Positions 6,912-14,700 of a stretch of 28,754 bases of DNA are shown piece after piece (position 1 is the first letter of the stretch; each line of letters begins with the position of its first letter). The notes under the pieces are model-generated. The model was given only the letters and a program-made list of their open reading frames with translations, made no database searches and was not told the origin of the DNA. Both the position numbers and the translations under genes were made by a program. This DNA is from CAKAHY01 sp041848045. Lineage in GTDB: Bacteria; Bacillota; Clostridia; Lachnospirales; Lachnospiraceae. The stretch is taken from contig JBGZHY010000136.1 of the NCBI GenBank assembly GCA_041848045.1, forward strand, positions 1 through 28,754, in the 5' to 3' direction.

Positions 6912-8034
6912 TTCTTCAACCAGATTTTACACAAAAACTTGGACCAACATCATATACAGCGCCGCTTTTACCATAGTGCTGGAGCTCTTGGCTGTCAGCA
7001 ATATGAGCTATGTAGCGGGCAAGATAGCAGAAACACAGAACCAGTCCGGGCCTTTTAAGGGTTTTACCGGAGCGGATGGCATTGTGCTTCTGCTTTTTAT
7101 CATCGCAGGCATTTTTATTTTTGCGACATCTTTTTGGTTTTTGCAGAGAAAAACCTTAACCTATATTGACCATATCTATGAGTCCATTAAGCTGATATCC
7201 AGCGGCGATCTCAATGTGGATGTGGAAGTGCGGGGAGATGATGAATTTTCGGATATGGCTTCCAGACTCAACAGTATGGTAAAGGATATTCGGCGGATTA
7301 TGGATAAGGAAAGGGAGGCGGAACGGAGTAAAAACGAGCTGATTACCAATGTGGCGCATGACTTGCGAACGCCTTTGACCTCCATCATCGGTTATCTGTC
7401 CCTACTTAACCAGTATGACAGCTTGACGGAGGAGAAGCGCAGAAATTATATATTGATTGCTTACAACAAGTCAAAACGTCTGGAGAAGTTGATTGAGGAT
7501 TTGTTCGGCTTTACCAAGCTCAATTATGGTAAAATTGCCATGAATATAGAGCGTTTCGATTTGCTTATGCTGTTGGGGCAGTTGGTGGAAGAATGCTATC
7601 CCATATTTCAGGAGAAGGAGCTTGCTTTTTCTTTAACAAGCAATCGGGATGCCGTGCCAATCAATGCCGATGCCAATTTGCTGATGCGCCTGTTTGACAA
7701 CCTGATTAACAACGCCATCAAATACGGCGCGGAGGGTAAACGGGTGGATATTTTCCTGGAAGCGGATGAAAAAACAGCAAAGGTCACGGTAAGGAATTAC
7801 GGAAACGTCATTCCGGAGAAGGATTTACCCTTTTTATTTGATAAATTTTACAGGGTGGAATCTTCCAGAGGCGGCGGTACCGGCGGCACGGGACTGGGGC
7901 TTGCCATTGCCAAAAATATCGTGGATATGCACCGTGGCAGCATAGAGGTTAGCAGCAGCCTGGGGGCAACCTCTTTTGTGGTTTTGTTAAAGATTGATTT
8001 AGACGTGGACAAGGAAGATTTTGAACATGCTTAA
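6901..8034 (+). CDS. Sensor histidine kinase (second of two, VanS-like)
   Basis: A 377-residue membrane kinase paired with the regulator it overlaps. It starts at TTG 6901, supported by GGAGTAGGA upstream and by a first membrane segment that begins at about residue 16; the next Met would remove that segment. The second membrane segment is at about 60-82, leaving an external loop of only about 26 residues, so again no true sensor domain. A HAMP region follows, then HisKA with His153 in VAHDLRTP and the N box DNLINNAIKYG. The G1 box is degenerate: NYGNVIPEKD replaces the DxGxG form, as in VanS-type kinases. The G2 box is GGTGLGLA. Its 3' end overlaps the next gene by 8 bases. Confidence 0.9.
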   Translation: MKTNSSTRFYTKTWTNIIYSAAFTIVLELLAVSNMSYVAGKIAETQNQSGPFKGFTGADGIVLLLFIIAGIFIFATSFWFLQRKTLTYIDHIYESIKLISSGDLNVDVEVRGDDEFSDMASRLNSMVKDIRRIMDKEREAERSKNELITNVAHDLRTPLTSIIGYLSLLNQYDSLTEEKRRNYILIAYNKSKRLEKLIEDLFGFTKLNYGKIAMNIERFDLLMLLGQLVEECYPIFQEKELAFSLTSNRDAVPINADANLLMRLFDNLINNAIKYGAEGKRVDIFLEADEKTAKVTVRNYGNVIPEKDLPFLFDKFYRVESSRGGGTGGTGLGLAIAKNIVDMHRGSIEVSSSLGATSFVVLLKIDLDVDKEDFEHA

Positions 8035-10465
8035 CATAGAGAAAAAGAATTTGGCGAGGCTATTGTTTCTCCTCCTGTTGTTCTGTACGGTGGGAGTCTT
8101 TGGCGCCTCTGCCTCCGACAATATGCAGCTTGCAGGCTTGCAGGCCAGTCCGAGTCAGGCTCTTGACCTGGGCGATTTTGCGCCGGAAATCAGCTACGGT
8201 TACGGGGACAGCATTAAATCCAACCGTTTTTTGCCGATTCGTGTAAAGCTTGCCGCCGGGCAGCAGCCTATAGAGGCACAGCTGCGTATAGAGATAAAGA
8301 CCGATGAGGGAAGGAGCTATACTTATGTTTATCCCTTGCAGACCCGGGCAAATCTTCCCTTTGAGCAGGTATATACCGTGTTTTTGGCGGCAGGAACCAC
8401 CGATATCAATACCACGATACAGCTGGAAAATGCCACAGTCTTATATACAGAGAACCGGACTTTGGATGATGTGAAGGGAAACGATAAGCTGATTGTCGGC
8501 ATCCTAAGCGATACGCCGGAGAATTTGTGGTACATGGACGGGGTAAGCTTAAATTACGGGCTGGTGGAAACGGATACGGTTGTTTTATCACCGGAGAGTT
8601 TCCCGAAGGACAGCATTCGCCTGCAGCAGCTGGATGTTATTCTCATCAGCAACTTCCGTATCCGGGACTTGGGCTACGAGGCCTCCATGGCGTTGATGGA
8701 CTGGGTGAAAAGCGGCGGTATTATGATACTCGGAACCGGTGAGCGGGTGGACGATACCTTAGGGCGCTATGCGCCGGAACTCCTGGATGATATGTATGGA
8801 GAGGGCTATCAAAAAAGAATTAACCTGCGTGTGTCGGGAAAGCTTGACCGTTATGTGAATGTATATGTTTTGCAGCTGATGATTCACGGCGGTAATGTGA
8901 TTTTATCGGAAGATGATTTGTCTTTGCTCAGCTCCGTCAATAAAGAAAAGGGACAGATTTTGGTTTCGGCTTACGATTTTGTGGAGCTGGGACCGTATAT
9001 GATGCCCAATGACGAATATATTTCCAATTTGCTGACCAAGGGTATCGGCATATCCCGGCTGGACAGCATCAACGGTGAATTTGGGGAATTTCCGGAGGAT
9101 GAGTATCTGCAGATTAAATCGGTGCTGGAGATACCGGATCTTGATAAAATACCGGATATCAGTATATATTTTATCATCATCATATTGTATATCCTTTTAT
9201 CGGGACCTGTGCTGTTTATCTTTTTGCGACAGCGCAATCATCTGGAGCTGTATAAGCGAGGAATGGCGATGGTATCCATTTCCTTTGTGGTGCTTATCTA
9301 TATACTCGGCAATATCAGCAGACAGGACAGCACCTTTTATCAATATGCCAGAATACAGGATGTGACGGAAAGCAGTATCCGTCAAAAAATTTATGTGGAT
9401 GTCAGCAATCCCCAAAACAGCCCCTTCAGTATCTTTGTGGATAATGCCTATACCTACAAAGGCATGAGCGATCCTTATCAAAGTGCGGACGCGGACAGCG
9501 AGAAGGAGATTTTGATTCAGCAGGGAGAGGAAAGCACCAAGCTGCGGTTTTTGAACAACAGTGCTTTTGAAACCTATACCTTCCGTCTGGAAAAAAAGGA
9601 AGAAAATGTACAGGCGGCGGGGGTTGGTGGCTCCATTCAGATATACAAAGATGCCATCAGCGGTACCTTGACGAATCATTATGACTTTGATTTGGACGAT
9701 GTGAGTATTTTTCTGTATTCTAAAATTGTGAAAATCGGAAAACTGAAAGCGGGAGAGAGCATTGATTTGTCATCGAGCAAGCTTTTGCATATTCCGCTGA
9801 ATAATTATTTTGTGGTACTCAGTTATTTGACTTCATATTATGAGGGACCGGCGCTACAGGCACAGTCAAAAGACTATACCCGAACCTTTGAGCGTACAAC
9901 GCTCATGTCCTTTTACATGAACAACTTCTTTCCGGGCTATAGCCAGGATGCCAGAATTTTGGCTTTTGCAGACAGTACGGAGGAACATGCGCAGATTCTG
10001 GAGGGGATAGAGGGAAACGGAATTTCTTTGTATGTCAGCAATGTCAGTGTAGACAACAGACAGGGGGACAGAATATACAGGCAGGCGCTGATGAAGAATC
10101 CCACTGTGGTCAGCGGCGAATATTCCGTGACGGCGAATGAGTTTTATACCTTGAGTCCTCTGATCCTGGAATACAATCTGGGAACGGACATTGAGGTGGA
10201 GGAACTTATATTTGAATATACTTCCAAAGAGTTGATGGACGTGCTGCCTTTGGACACCTTTGACGGAGAGCTGTATTTGTACAACCACAATACGGAAACC
10301 TATGATAAGAAATATACGGCAAAGACGGTATATTCCAAGGCGGAGTTGGAGCCCTATCTGTCTGCGGACAACAGCCTGATTGTGCGCTATTCCAGTGAGA
10401 ACAAGGAGGATTATGGCATGTATATGCCTTTGCCGATGCTCAGCGTTATCGGAAAACAGAAGTAG
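8027..10465 (+). CDS. Large exported/membrane protein of unknown function associated with an ABC exporter
   Basis: I do not recognise a named family for this 812-residue protein. An N-terminal hydrophobic segment (about residues 9-26) ending in an AxA-like GASAS suggests export. A beta-rich region follows. Then comes a Rossmann-like stretch (LIVGILSD, LDVILISNF, WVKSGGIMILGTG) resembling the fold of class I amidotransferase-like domains seen in other ABC-associated proteins. Two adjacent membrane helices lie at about 379-401 and 411-431, followed by a second long, beta-rich, presumably extracytoplasmic region. The ATG at 8027 sits 8 bases after AAGGAAGA and overlaps the kinase stop. The ABC ATPase starts 8 bases after its stop, so it is probably an accessory subunit of that transporter or a receptor for the kinases (inference). 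Confidence 0.75.
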   Translation: MLNIEKKNLARLLFLLLLFCTVGVFGASASDNMQLAGLQASPSQALDLGDFAPEISYGYGDSIKSNRFLPIRVKLAAGQQPIEAQLRIEIKTDEGRSYTYVYPLQTRANLPFEQVYTVFLAAGTTDINTTIQLENATVLYTENRTLDDVKGNDKLIVGILSDTPENLWYMDGVSLNYGLVETDTVVLSPESFPKDSIRLQQLDVILISNFRIRDLGYEASMALMDWVKSGGIMILGTGERVDDTLGRYAPELLDDMYGEGYQKRINLRVSGKLDRYVNVYVLQLMIHGGNVILSEDDLSLLSSVNKEKGQILVSAYDFVELGPYMMPNDEYISNLLTKGIGISRLDSINGEFGEFPEDEYLQIKSVLEIPDLDKIPDISIYFIIIILYILLSGPVLFIFLRQRNHLELYKRGMAMVSISFVVLIYILGNISRQDSTFYQYARIQDVTESSIRQKIYVDVSNPQNSPFSIFVDNAYTYKGMSDPYQSADADSEKEILIQQGEESTKLRFLNNSAFETYTFRLEKKEENVQAAGVGGSIQIYKDAISGTLTNHYDFDLDDVSIFLYSKIVKIGKLKAGESIDLSSSKLLHIPLNNYFVVLSYLTSYYEGPALQAQSKDYTRTFERTTLMSFYMNNFFPGYSQDARILAFADSTEEHAQILEGIEGNGISLYVSNVSVDNRQGDRIYRQALMKNPTVVSGEYSVTANEFYTLSPLILEYNLGTDIEVEELIFEYTSKELMDVLPLDTFDGELYLYNHNTETYDKKYTAKTVYSKAELEPYLSADNSLIVRYSSENKEDYGMYMPLPMLSVIGKQK

Positions 10466-10473
10466 GAGAAGCT

Positions 10474-11424
10474 ATGCTGGAAATAAAAGATTTGGAGAAA
10501 CACTTCGGAGATGTGGAAGCCCTGGCAGGGCTTAACCTGGAGATACAAAAGGGAGCCCTGTACGGTCTGGTGGGACAAAACGGTGCGGGAAAGACGACAG
10601 CCATGAAGATTATGACGGGCCTGCTTTCCTTTTGGAAGGGCAGCGTTTTGGTAGACGGCATTGATATCAAAAAGGATTTGCGGAGGGTCAAGTCCAAAAT
10701 AGGCTATGTGCCGGATGATTTCGGCGTATACGATAATCTGACGGTATATGAGTATATGGAATTTTTTGCGGAAGCCTATAACCTGTCGGGTCTAAACGGC
10801 AGAAAGCGCATACTGACTTTGTTGGAACAGGTGGATCTGTCCTCCAAGGAAGATTTTCTGGTGGACAGCCTGTCCAGAGGTATGCAGCAAAGGCTCAGCC
10901 TGGCACGTGCTCTGCTGCATGATCCTATATTTCTGGTGATGGATGAGCCCACTTCCGGCATGGATCCTCGCTCCCGCTATTCCTTCAAGGAGATGATGCG
11001 CCAGCTGCAGGACAGTGGAAAAACCATTTTGCTCAGTTCTCATATTTTGGGAGAGCTGCCGGATTTGTGTACGGATATCGGTATTATTGATAAGGGGAAG
11101 CTACTGGTAAAAGGCAAAATTGGGGAGATTATGGACGGAATAGAAAAGTCCAATCCTCTGGAAATCCGTATTTTACAGGGAGAAAGCGTGGCAATAGATA
11201 TTTTCAAAAAAAATCCCTATGTCAGCAGCATCAGCTATAAAGGAAGAAGCTTTATGCTGGGTTTTCAGGGCTCCAAAACGGAGGAATCGGCGCTTTTATA
11301 CGAGCTGATTTCCAACGAGGTGCCGGTAGTCAGCTTTGTGCGGGAAACCGGCAGCCTGGAAAGCTTTTTTATGCAGATGACAAGCAAGAATAAGGAAAGG
11401 GTGATTTCCAAAAATGATTATTAA
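10474..11424 (+). CDS. ABC transporter ATP-binding protein (ABC-2 exporter type)
   Basis: A cytoplasmic ATPase of 316 residues. Walker A is GQNGAGKTT (residues 34-42), the signature LSRGMQQRLSL, Walker B FLVMDEPTSGMD, and the H-loop LLSSHIL. The GLVGQNGAGKTTAMKIMTGLL pattern (split over Walker A) and the C-terminal extension of about 90 residues, beginning with GKIGEIMDGIEK, are typical of the CcmA/NatA/drug-and-bacitracin exporter group. It overlaps the permease gene by 11 bases. Together with the permease and the preceding 812-residue protein it forms a three-part transporter module beside two sensor systems. The substrate is unknown. Confidence 0.92.
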   Translation: MLEIKDLEKHFGDVEALAGLNLEIQKGALYGLVGQNGAGKTTAMKIMTGLLSFWKGSVLVDGIDIKKDLRRVKSKIGYVPDDFGVYDNLTVYEYMEFFAEAYNLSGLNGRKRILTLLEQVDLSSKEDFLVDSLSRGMQQRLSLARALLHDPIFLVMDEPTSGMDPRSRYSFKEMMRQLQDSGKTILLSSHILGELPDLCTDIGIIDKGKLLVKGKIGEIMDGIEKSNPLEIRILQGESVAIDIFKKNPYVSSISYKGRSFMLGFQGSKTEESALLYELISNEVPVVSFVRETGSLESFFMQMTSKNKERVISKNDY

Positions 11425-12196
11425 CCCTGTTTACAGAAAAGAAAGCCGAGTAACCTGGAAAAGCTTTCGGTCGATTGTTTTGCTGGTGTTGCTTAATTTG
11501 CTGCTCTCCATATTTGCGACGATGCAAATCAATCTGGAAAACGGCCGTATTGCACAGTTTTTGCAGGTGGATTACCGCGCCTTCCTATCCATTTTCAAAC
11601 GGACAATGGGCATCAATTATGCGGTTTTGGTGATACTGACGCCGGCTATGGCGGCTTCCGGAATCAGCGGAGAGCGGGAAAGACGCAGCTTTGATTTGCT
11701 GCTGAGCACCATGATGAGTCCGGCGGATTTGGTATTCGGAAAGCTGTGTTCCTGTGTGATCAATGCCTTTATGCCAGTGGTATCCGCCCTGCCGATTTTC
11801 AGCCTCGTTTTTTTGTATGGCGGTATCGACTTCGGGGATTTTTTGATTATTTTATGCAGCTATTTTTTGAGTATTTATTTATTTGCGGGCATCGGGTTGT
11901 TTTGCTCCGCCCGCTGTCATAAGAGCAGCGTGGCTAATGTTCTGGCTTATATGTTGGTGATTGCGCTGTTTTTGTTCGGTTTCTGGTTTCCGCCCTTGAA
12001 TACCTTTTACACTGCCGTATCCAGGGTCAGCGCGCATACGGAGTTTTGGGAGCGGATGTTTTCTTCCCAAAACGTTTTTACGCCGCAGTGGAGCAATACC
12101 CAAAGCTTTATCATCGGCGCTCTGCTGCAGTTTGCTCTGGGGACGGCATTTGCGCTTTTGGCAGTTTACAGCATAGATCCGAGGCGAAAGAAATAA
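11414..12196 (+). CDS. ABC-2-type transporter permease
   Basis: A 260-residue polytopic membrane protein with about six hydrophobic segments. It opens with NPVYRKESRVTWKSFRS, a cytoplasmic lead-in typical of ABC-2 permeases, followed by the first helix. The mid-section SGISGERERRSFDLLLSTMM matches the pattern (IxxERExGTLELLLSTP-like) of this superfamily, where the loop contacts the ATPase. Only one permease is encoded, so the transporter may be a homodimer or may use the 812-residue protein as its second membrane component. The start codon lies within the end of the ATPase gene. The next gene, thrC, begins 29 bases later with no visible terminator. Confidence 0.85.
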   Translation: MIINPVYRKESRVTWKSFRSIVLLVLLNLLLSIFATMQINLENGRIAQFLQVDYRAFLSIFKRTMGINYAVLVILTPAMAASGISGERERRSFDLLLSTMMSPADLVFGKLCSCVINAFMPVVSALPIFSLVFLYGGIDFGDFLIILCSYFLSIYLFAGIGLFCSARCHKSSVANVLAYMLVIALFLFGFWFPPLNTFYTAVSRVSAHTEFWERMFSSQNVFTPQWSNTQSFIIGALLQFALGTAFALLAVYSIDPRRKK

Positions 12197-12225
12197 TTGT
12201 ACATACCACAGGAGGAGAATAAAGG

Positions 12226-13716
12226 ATGAAAGATATCAGATATACCAGTACAAGGGGTGGAGAAAGCGGTGTAAGCGCTGCCGAAGCGATATTGAAGGGT
12301 CTGGCGGAGGACGGCGGCTTGTTTATGCCGGAGCAGATTCCTCTTTTTGACTTTTCTTTGTCTTCTTTGCAAGGAAAAAGCTATCAGGAAATTGCCTATG
12401 AGGTAATGAAGCTGTTTTTGACGGATTATACGAAAGAGGAGCTGGAATACTGCATCCGTAAAGCCTATGACGAGAAGTTTGACACCGAAGAAATTGCGCC
12501 TTTGATCAGAGCGGGAGGTGCTTTCTATCTGGAGCTTTTCCACGGCAGCACCATTGCCTTTAAGGATATGGCTTTATCCATTCTGCCCTATTTGCTGATT
12601 ACGGCGGCAAAGAAAAAGGCTGTACGGGATAAGATTGTGATTTTGACGGCGACCAGCGGCGATACGGGGAAGGCGGCGATGGCGGGCTTTGCGGATGTGG
12701 AGCAGACCGGCATTATCGTATTCTATCCGAAGGGGGGCGTGAGCAAGATTCAGGAGCTGCAAATGCTGACCCAAAAAGGGGACAATGTTGCCGTGGTAGC
12801 GATAGAGGGGAATTTTGACGATGCCCAAAGCGGCGTCAAGCAGATTTTTTCCGATAAGGGCTTTGCAGAGAAGCTTAAGGACAGGCAGATTATGCTTTCC
12901 AGTGCCAATTCCATCAACATCGGGCGTCTGGTGCCGCAGATTGTTTATTATGTGTATGCTTACGTGAAGCTTTTGGAAAGAGGAGAAATAAAAGAGGCGG
13001 AAGCCATCAATTTCTGTGTGCCGACGGGGAATTTCGGCAACATATTGGCGGCGTATATCGCCAAGCGCATGGGTCTGCCGGTGCATACCCTGCTGTGCGC
13101 GTCCAATGACAACAAGGTTCTGACGGATTTTTTTGCAAGCGGCGTATATGACAGAAATCGGGAATTTATACTGACCACCTCCCCGTCTATGGATATTTTG
13201 GTTTCCAGCAATCTGGAAAGACTGATTTATCTGGCTAATGACTGTGACGCCGGGGAAACGGCGGCGCTGATGGCGGATTTGCAAAATAAAGGTGTCTACA
13301 GCGTCAGCGCCGCAGCAAGGCGGAATATGCAGGATTTTGCCGCTGCTTATGCCGATCAGGAGGAAAATGCCGGGGAGATAAAGGCTCTGTACGAGGAAAG
13401 CGGCTATCTGGTGGATACCCATACCGGTGTGGCAAGCTGTGCATACAAAAAGTATCAAGAGAAGACAAAGGATCCGCATAAGACGGTAATCGTGAGTACG
13501 GCAAGCCCGTATAAGTTTGCCGAAGCGGTCATGGCTGCCTTGGAGGGCGGTTCCCGGACAAGGGATGAATGGGATTTGATTGCCGCTTTGGAGAAGGCAA
13601 GCGGCGTGGAAATTCCGAAAGCGGTTACACAGATAAAGGGCGCGAAGATCCTTCATCACAGGGAGTGTGCCGTGAAAGATATGCAGAATATTGTAGAAAA
13701 TATTTTGAATATATAG
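12226..13716 (+). CDS. thrC: Threonine synthase
   Basis: This PLP enzyme of 496 residues converts O-phospho-L-homoserine to L-threonine in the cytoplasm. The N-terminus YTSTRGGESGVSAAEAILKG and LAEDGGLFMPE are typical of the long threonine synthase class found in Clostridia and Proteobacteria. The PLP-binding lysine should be Lys113 in HGSTIAFKDMA. The phosphate-binding TATSGDTGKAA and FYPKGGVSKIQELQM segments follow, and NSINIGRLVPQIVYY and VPTGNFGNILAAY are also family hallmarks. A strong GGAGGAG ribosome-binding site lies at 12211-12217. No neighbouring hom or thrB gene is present. Confidence 0.96.
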   Translation: MKDIRYTSTRGGESGVSAAEAILKGLAEDGGLFMPEQIPLFDFSLSSLQGKSYQEIAYEVMKLFLTDYTKEELEYCIRKAYDEKFDTEEIAPLIRAGGAFYLELFHGSTIAFKDMALSILPYLLITAAKKKAVRDKIVILTATSGDTGKAAMAGFADVEQTGIIVFYPKGGVSKIQELQMLTQKGDNVAVVAIEGNFDDAQSGVKQIFSDKGFAEKLKDRQIMLSSANSINIGRLVPQIVYYVYAYVKLLERGEIKEAEAINFCVPTGNFGNILAAYIAKRMGLPVHTLLCASNDNKVLTDFFASGVYDRNREFILTTSPSMDILVSSNLERLIYLANDCDAGETAALMADLQNKGVYSVSAAARRNMQDFAAAYADQEENAGEIKALYEESGYLVDTHTGVASCAYKKYQEKTKDPHKTVIVSTASPYKFAEAVMAALEGGSRTRDEWDLIAALEKASGVEIPKAVTQIKGAKILHHRECAVKDMQNIVENILNI

Positions 13717-13752
13717 TATAATAAGTGATGATTTTTCGACAAGGAGGTAAGT

Positions 13753-14616
13753 ATGTTAGTTTCAGCGAGAGATATGCTTTTGAAGGCCAAAGAGGGACAT
13801 TATGCGGTAGGGCAGTTTAATATCAACAATCTGGAATGGACCAAGGCTATTTTATTGACGGCGCAGGAGATGCAGTCACCGGTGATTCTGGGTGTTTCCG
13901 AAGGCGCCGGTAAGTATATGGCGGGTTACAAGACGGTGACTTCCATGGTAAAGGGCATGATAGAGGATCTGGGCATTACGGTGCCGGTTGCTCTGCATCT
14001 GGATCACGGTTCTTACGAAGGCTGCTTAAAGTGTATTGAAGCAGGCTTTTCATCCATCATGTTTGACGGTTCACACTTCCCGATTGACGAGAATGTTGCC
14101 AAGACGACGGAGCTGGTAAAGATTGCACATGAAAGAGGCTTGTCCATCGAGGCGGAGGTAGGCTCCATCGGAGGGGAAGAGGACGGTGTAGTGGGCGCAG
14201 GTGAGTTTGCGGATCCGAAGGAATGCGCCATGATTGCGTCTTTGGGTATTGACTTCCTTGCGGCGGGTATCGGTAATATTCACGGCAAGTACCCTGCAAA
14301 CTGGCAGGGCTTGAATTTTGACGTATTGGCAGCCGTACAGGAGGCGAGCAACAACATACCGCTTGTTCTGCATGGCGGAACGGGTATTCCGGAGGATATG
14401 ATTAAGAAGGCGATTTCTCTGGGGGTTGCCAAGATAAATGTAAATACGGAGTGTCAGCTGGCTTTTGCCGCTGCGACACGTCAGTATATTGAGGCAGGCA
14501 AGGACCTGGAGGGCAAGGGATTTGACCCTAGAAAGCTCTTAAAGCCGGGATTTGATGCCATTATGCAAAGCGTAAAGGAAAAAATGCAGCTGTTCGGTTC
14601 AGTTGGCAAAGCTTAG
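13753..14616 (+). CDS. fba: Class II fructose-1,6-bisphosphate aldolase
   Basis: A 287-residue zinc-dependent glycolytic enzyme that cleaves fructose-1,6-bisphosphate into dihydroxyacetone phosphate and glyceraldehyde-3-phosphate. LHLDHG holds the catalytic Asp84 and zinc ligand His85. The other zinc ligands lie in GIGNIHGKYP and VLHGGTG. SSIMFDGSHFP and EAEVGSIGGEEDG are typical class II signatures, and INVNTECQLAF near the end is the phosphate-binding stretch. It opens with MLVSARDMLLKAKEGHYAVGQ as in other Firmicutes. An AAGGAGG ribosome-binding site lies at 13741-13747. A TATAAT at 13717-13722 could be its -10, but I found no correctly spaced -35. Tagatose-bisphosphate aldolases are close relatives, but the glycolytic form is far more likely. 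Confidence 0.94.
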   Translation: MLVSARDMLLKAKEGHYAVGQFNINNLEWTKAILLTAQEMQSPVILGVSEGAGKYMAGYKTVTSMVKGMIEDLGITVPVALHLDHGSYEGCLKCIEAGFSSIMFDGSHFPIDENVAKTTELVKIAHERGLSIEAEVGSIGGEEDGVVGAGEFADPKECAMIASLGIDFLAAGIGNIHGKYPANWQGLNFDVLAAVQEASNNIPLVLHGGTGIPEDMIKKAISLGVAKINVNTECQLAFAAATRQYIEAGKDLEGKGFDPRKLLKPGFDAIMQSVKEKMQLFGSVGKA

Positions 14617-14632
14617 GTGCAGATTTGCTTTA

Positions 14633-14660
14633 GGTGTTCTTTCAAGGGTGAGAGAACACC
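14633..14660 (+). terminator. Hairpin after fba, probable terminator
   Basis: A 12-bp stem (14633-14644 with 14649-14660, one G-T pair) closes an AGGG tetraloop, followed by TATTTCTATA rather than a clean T-run. It lies 16 bases after the fba stop. Its upper part CTTTCAAGGGTGA is identical to that of the hairpin at 538-568. Confidence 0.6.
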
Positions 14661-14700
14661 TATTTCTATACAAATGAAGGCTAAAAAAGTGGGAGATTTT

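Noticed and set aside
12574..13659. A 361-codon open frame on the minus strand inside thrC
   Set aside because: It is a mirror of the strongly supported threonine synthase gene, has no ribosome-binding site or recognisable motif, and its composition (rich in His, Arg, Ile, Gln) is that of a codon shadow.
13691..13722. Promoter for fba made of TTGTAG and TATAAT
   Set aside because: The TATAAT is good, but the only -35-like hexamer is 20 bases away, outside the usual range; left as an isolated -10-like sequence.
14617..14700. Upstream in-frame starts for glutamine synthetase III
   Set aside because: They would translate through the fba terminator hairpin or lack a ribosome-binding site; the protein family begins near the 14701 ATG.
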